The translations under genes were made by a program, and so were the position numbers. Shown here one piece after another: positions 5,671 to 6,369 of a stretch of DNA of 6,369 nt. The notes beneath the pieces are model-generated. The model did not search any database. It saw nothing but the letters and a program-made list of their open reading frames with translations, and had not been told where the DNA came from. Position 1 is the stretch's first letter; each line of letters opens with the position of its first letter. This DNA comes from Bacteroidales bacterium UBA1628 (GTDB lineage: Bacteria > Bacteroidota > Bacteroidia > Bacteroidales > UBA932), in NCBI GenBank assembly GCA_002321335.1, contig DCMG01000154.1, positions 1 to 6,369 of the forward strand. The letters are read 5' to 3'.

Positions 5671-6369
5671 TTATTTTCTGACAGGACTGCACTGGACTCC
5701 GAGGAGCTTCAGTGCGGAGACGAGCTCGGTGGTGACAGCCACTCTGTATTTTGTGGAATGGAACTCGATCTTGTACTTGGTCTGCGGATCGTAAAGGAAC
5801 ATCTTGAGAGGGACGGTGCCTCGATTGGCCTGAATCAGAGAGACGAGATCCTTGCGGAATTTCTCGGTCAGCATCGGGGTTGTGATGCTGATGGAAAAAG
5901 CGTTCAACATCGTTTCGTTGACGTTGCCCAGAAGCATTATCTTCTTCACTCTGAACGCGTAAGGCGAAGTCTTGCCTTGGGCCCGCTCCTCAGGCTTGAT
6001 GAAGTATTTCTCCTCTATGTCTCCTTCGATGTAAAGGCTCTCGTGCGGCTTCATGTAACTCATGAAGGCCTCGTGGTCACGGCCGAACAAGGCCAGCTCG
6101 TAGGCTCCACTATAATCCTCCAGTTTCGTCTTTGAATATGGCTTGCCGGTCTTCGTGGTCAAAGTGCTGTACTCGGTCACCAAACCGGCGATCGCGACTT
6201 TCATCTTCTTCTTGGAAGCCTCGCATTCAGCCACCTGCTTGTTCAGATTGGCGAGTTCACAGTTCGTAAAACTCTCCATCTCAAACGCATACTTGTCCAA
6301 AGGATGAGAGGAGATGTACATCCCGACATATTCCTTTTCCTTCTGCAGCCACTCGAATTCATCGTCCGC
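5671..6369 (-). CDS. dnaE: DNA polymerase III alpha subunit, C-terminal part (5' end outside window)
   Basis: This is the C-terminal 232 residues of the replicative DNA polymerase catalytic subunit, a cytoplasmic protein. The frame is open to the window edge; the ATG at 6321 is internal, since upstream in-frame codons encode EFEWLQKEKEYVG, which runs directly into the DnaE motif (G)MYISSHPLD (residues 17-25). An OB-fold of the tRNA_anti type follows at about 56-130, with KVAIAGLVTEY, TKTGKP (72-77), KLEDYSGAYELALFG (82-96). This domain contacts single-stranded DNA in characterised alpha subunits. The last 100 residues are the short C-terminal region, related to clamp and tau contacts in other bacteria, ending CSPVRK. 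The polymerase active site and PHP domain are off the window, so about four fifths of the protein is missing. The stop is 88 bases from the ytxH-like start on the same strand, and I see no convincing terminator between them. Confidence 0.94.
   Translation of the reverse strand, partial: ADDEFEWLQKEKEYVGMYISSHPLDKYAFEMESFTNCELANLNKQVAECEASKKKMKVAIAGLVTEYSTLTTKTGKPYSKTKLEDYSGAYELALFGRDHEAFMSYMKPHESLYIEGDIEEKYFIKPEERAQGKTSPYAFRVKKIMLLGNVNETMLNAFSISITTPMLTEKFRKDLVSLIQANRGTVPLKMFLYDPQTKYKIEFHSTKYRVAVTTELVSALKLLGVQCSPVRK

Noticed and set aside
5314..6135. Open frame of 273 codons on the + strand
   Set aside because: It runs antisense through the well-supported YtxH-like and dnaE genes, crosses the intergenic gap, and its translation shows no domain. 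It is long only because of codon use on the opposite strand.
6319..6321. ATG at 6321 as start of a short separate gene
   Set aside because: The in-frame upstream codons to the window edge continue the conserved DnaE sequence, so this is an internal methionine.

Overview
The window looks like a chromosomal segment of a Bacteroidota bacterium, most likely a Bacteroidales member. The evidence is a SusC/RagA–SusD/RagB outer-membrane pair, a SusD lipoprotein signal with the usual Bacteroidota layout, starts without Shine-Dalgarno sequences, a Bacteroidota-type -33/-7 promoter (TTTG / TAnnTTTG), and a DnaE C-terminus of the Bacteroidota kind. Base composition looks moderate (roughly half GC by eye) and similar throughout. 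I cannot name a genus from sequence alone.

Layout. Bases 1-3047 (+) hold a SusC/RagA TonB-dependent transporter whose 5' end lies outside the window. After 23 bases comes its SusD/RagB partner lipoprotein (3071-4606, +). A strong, nearly symmetric stem-loop (4627-4659) follows and probably terminates both this operon and the oppositely oriented genes beyond it. On the minus strand, 5582 down to 4685 is a tight three-gene operon: a YtxH-type single-pass membrane protein with a charged helical tail, a two-pass Phage_holin_3_6/DUF1469-like membrane protein, and an unrecognised 77-residue basic, partly hydrophobic protein. A good promoter match lies just upstream of the first of these (5598-5626). 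Further upstream on the same strand is the 3' end of dnaE (5671-6369), the DNA polymerase III alpha subunit, cut by the window edge. There is no gene-free stretch over 300 bases. The intergenic gaps are 23, 78 and 88 bases.

How the genes work together. SusC and SusD should form one outer-membrane uptake complex: a TonB-driven barrel with a surface lipoprotein lid that captures an oligomeric nutrient. No hydrolase, SusE/F-like protein or regulator is visible, so the substrate cannot be assigned. The minus-strand trio is probably a small inner-membrane/envelope module. Its order (glycine-zipper membrane protein with helical tail, then DUF1469-like protein, then short basic protein) resembles the enterobacterial yqjD-yqjE-yqjK cluster in layout. 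dnaE is housekeeping and unrelated in function.

I found no clear sign of a wholly new system, mobile element, CRISPR array or RNA gene. The most interesting part is the three-gene membrane operon, especially its uncharacterised third gene.
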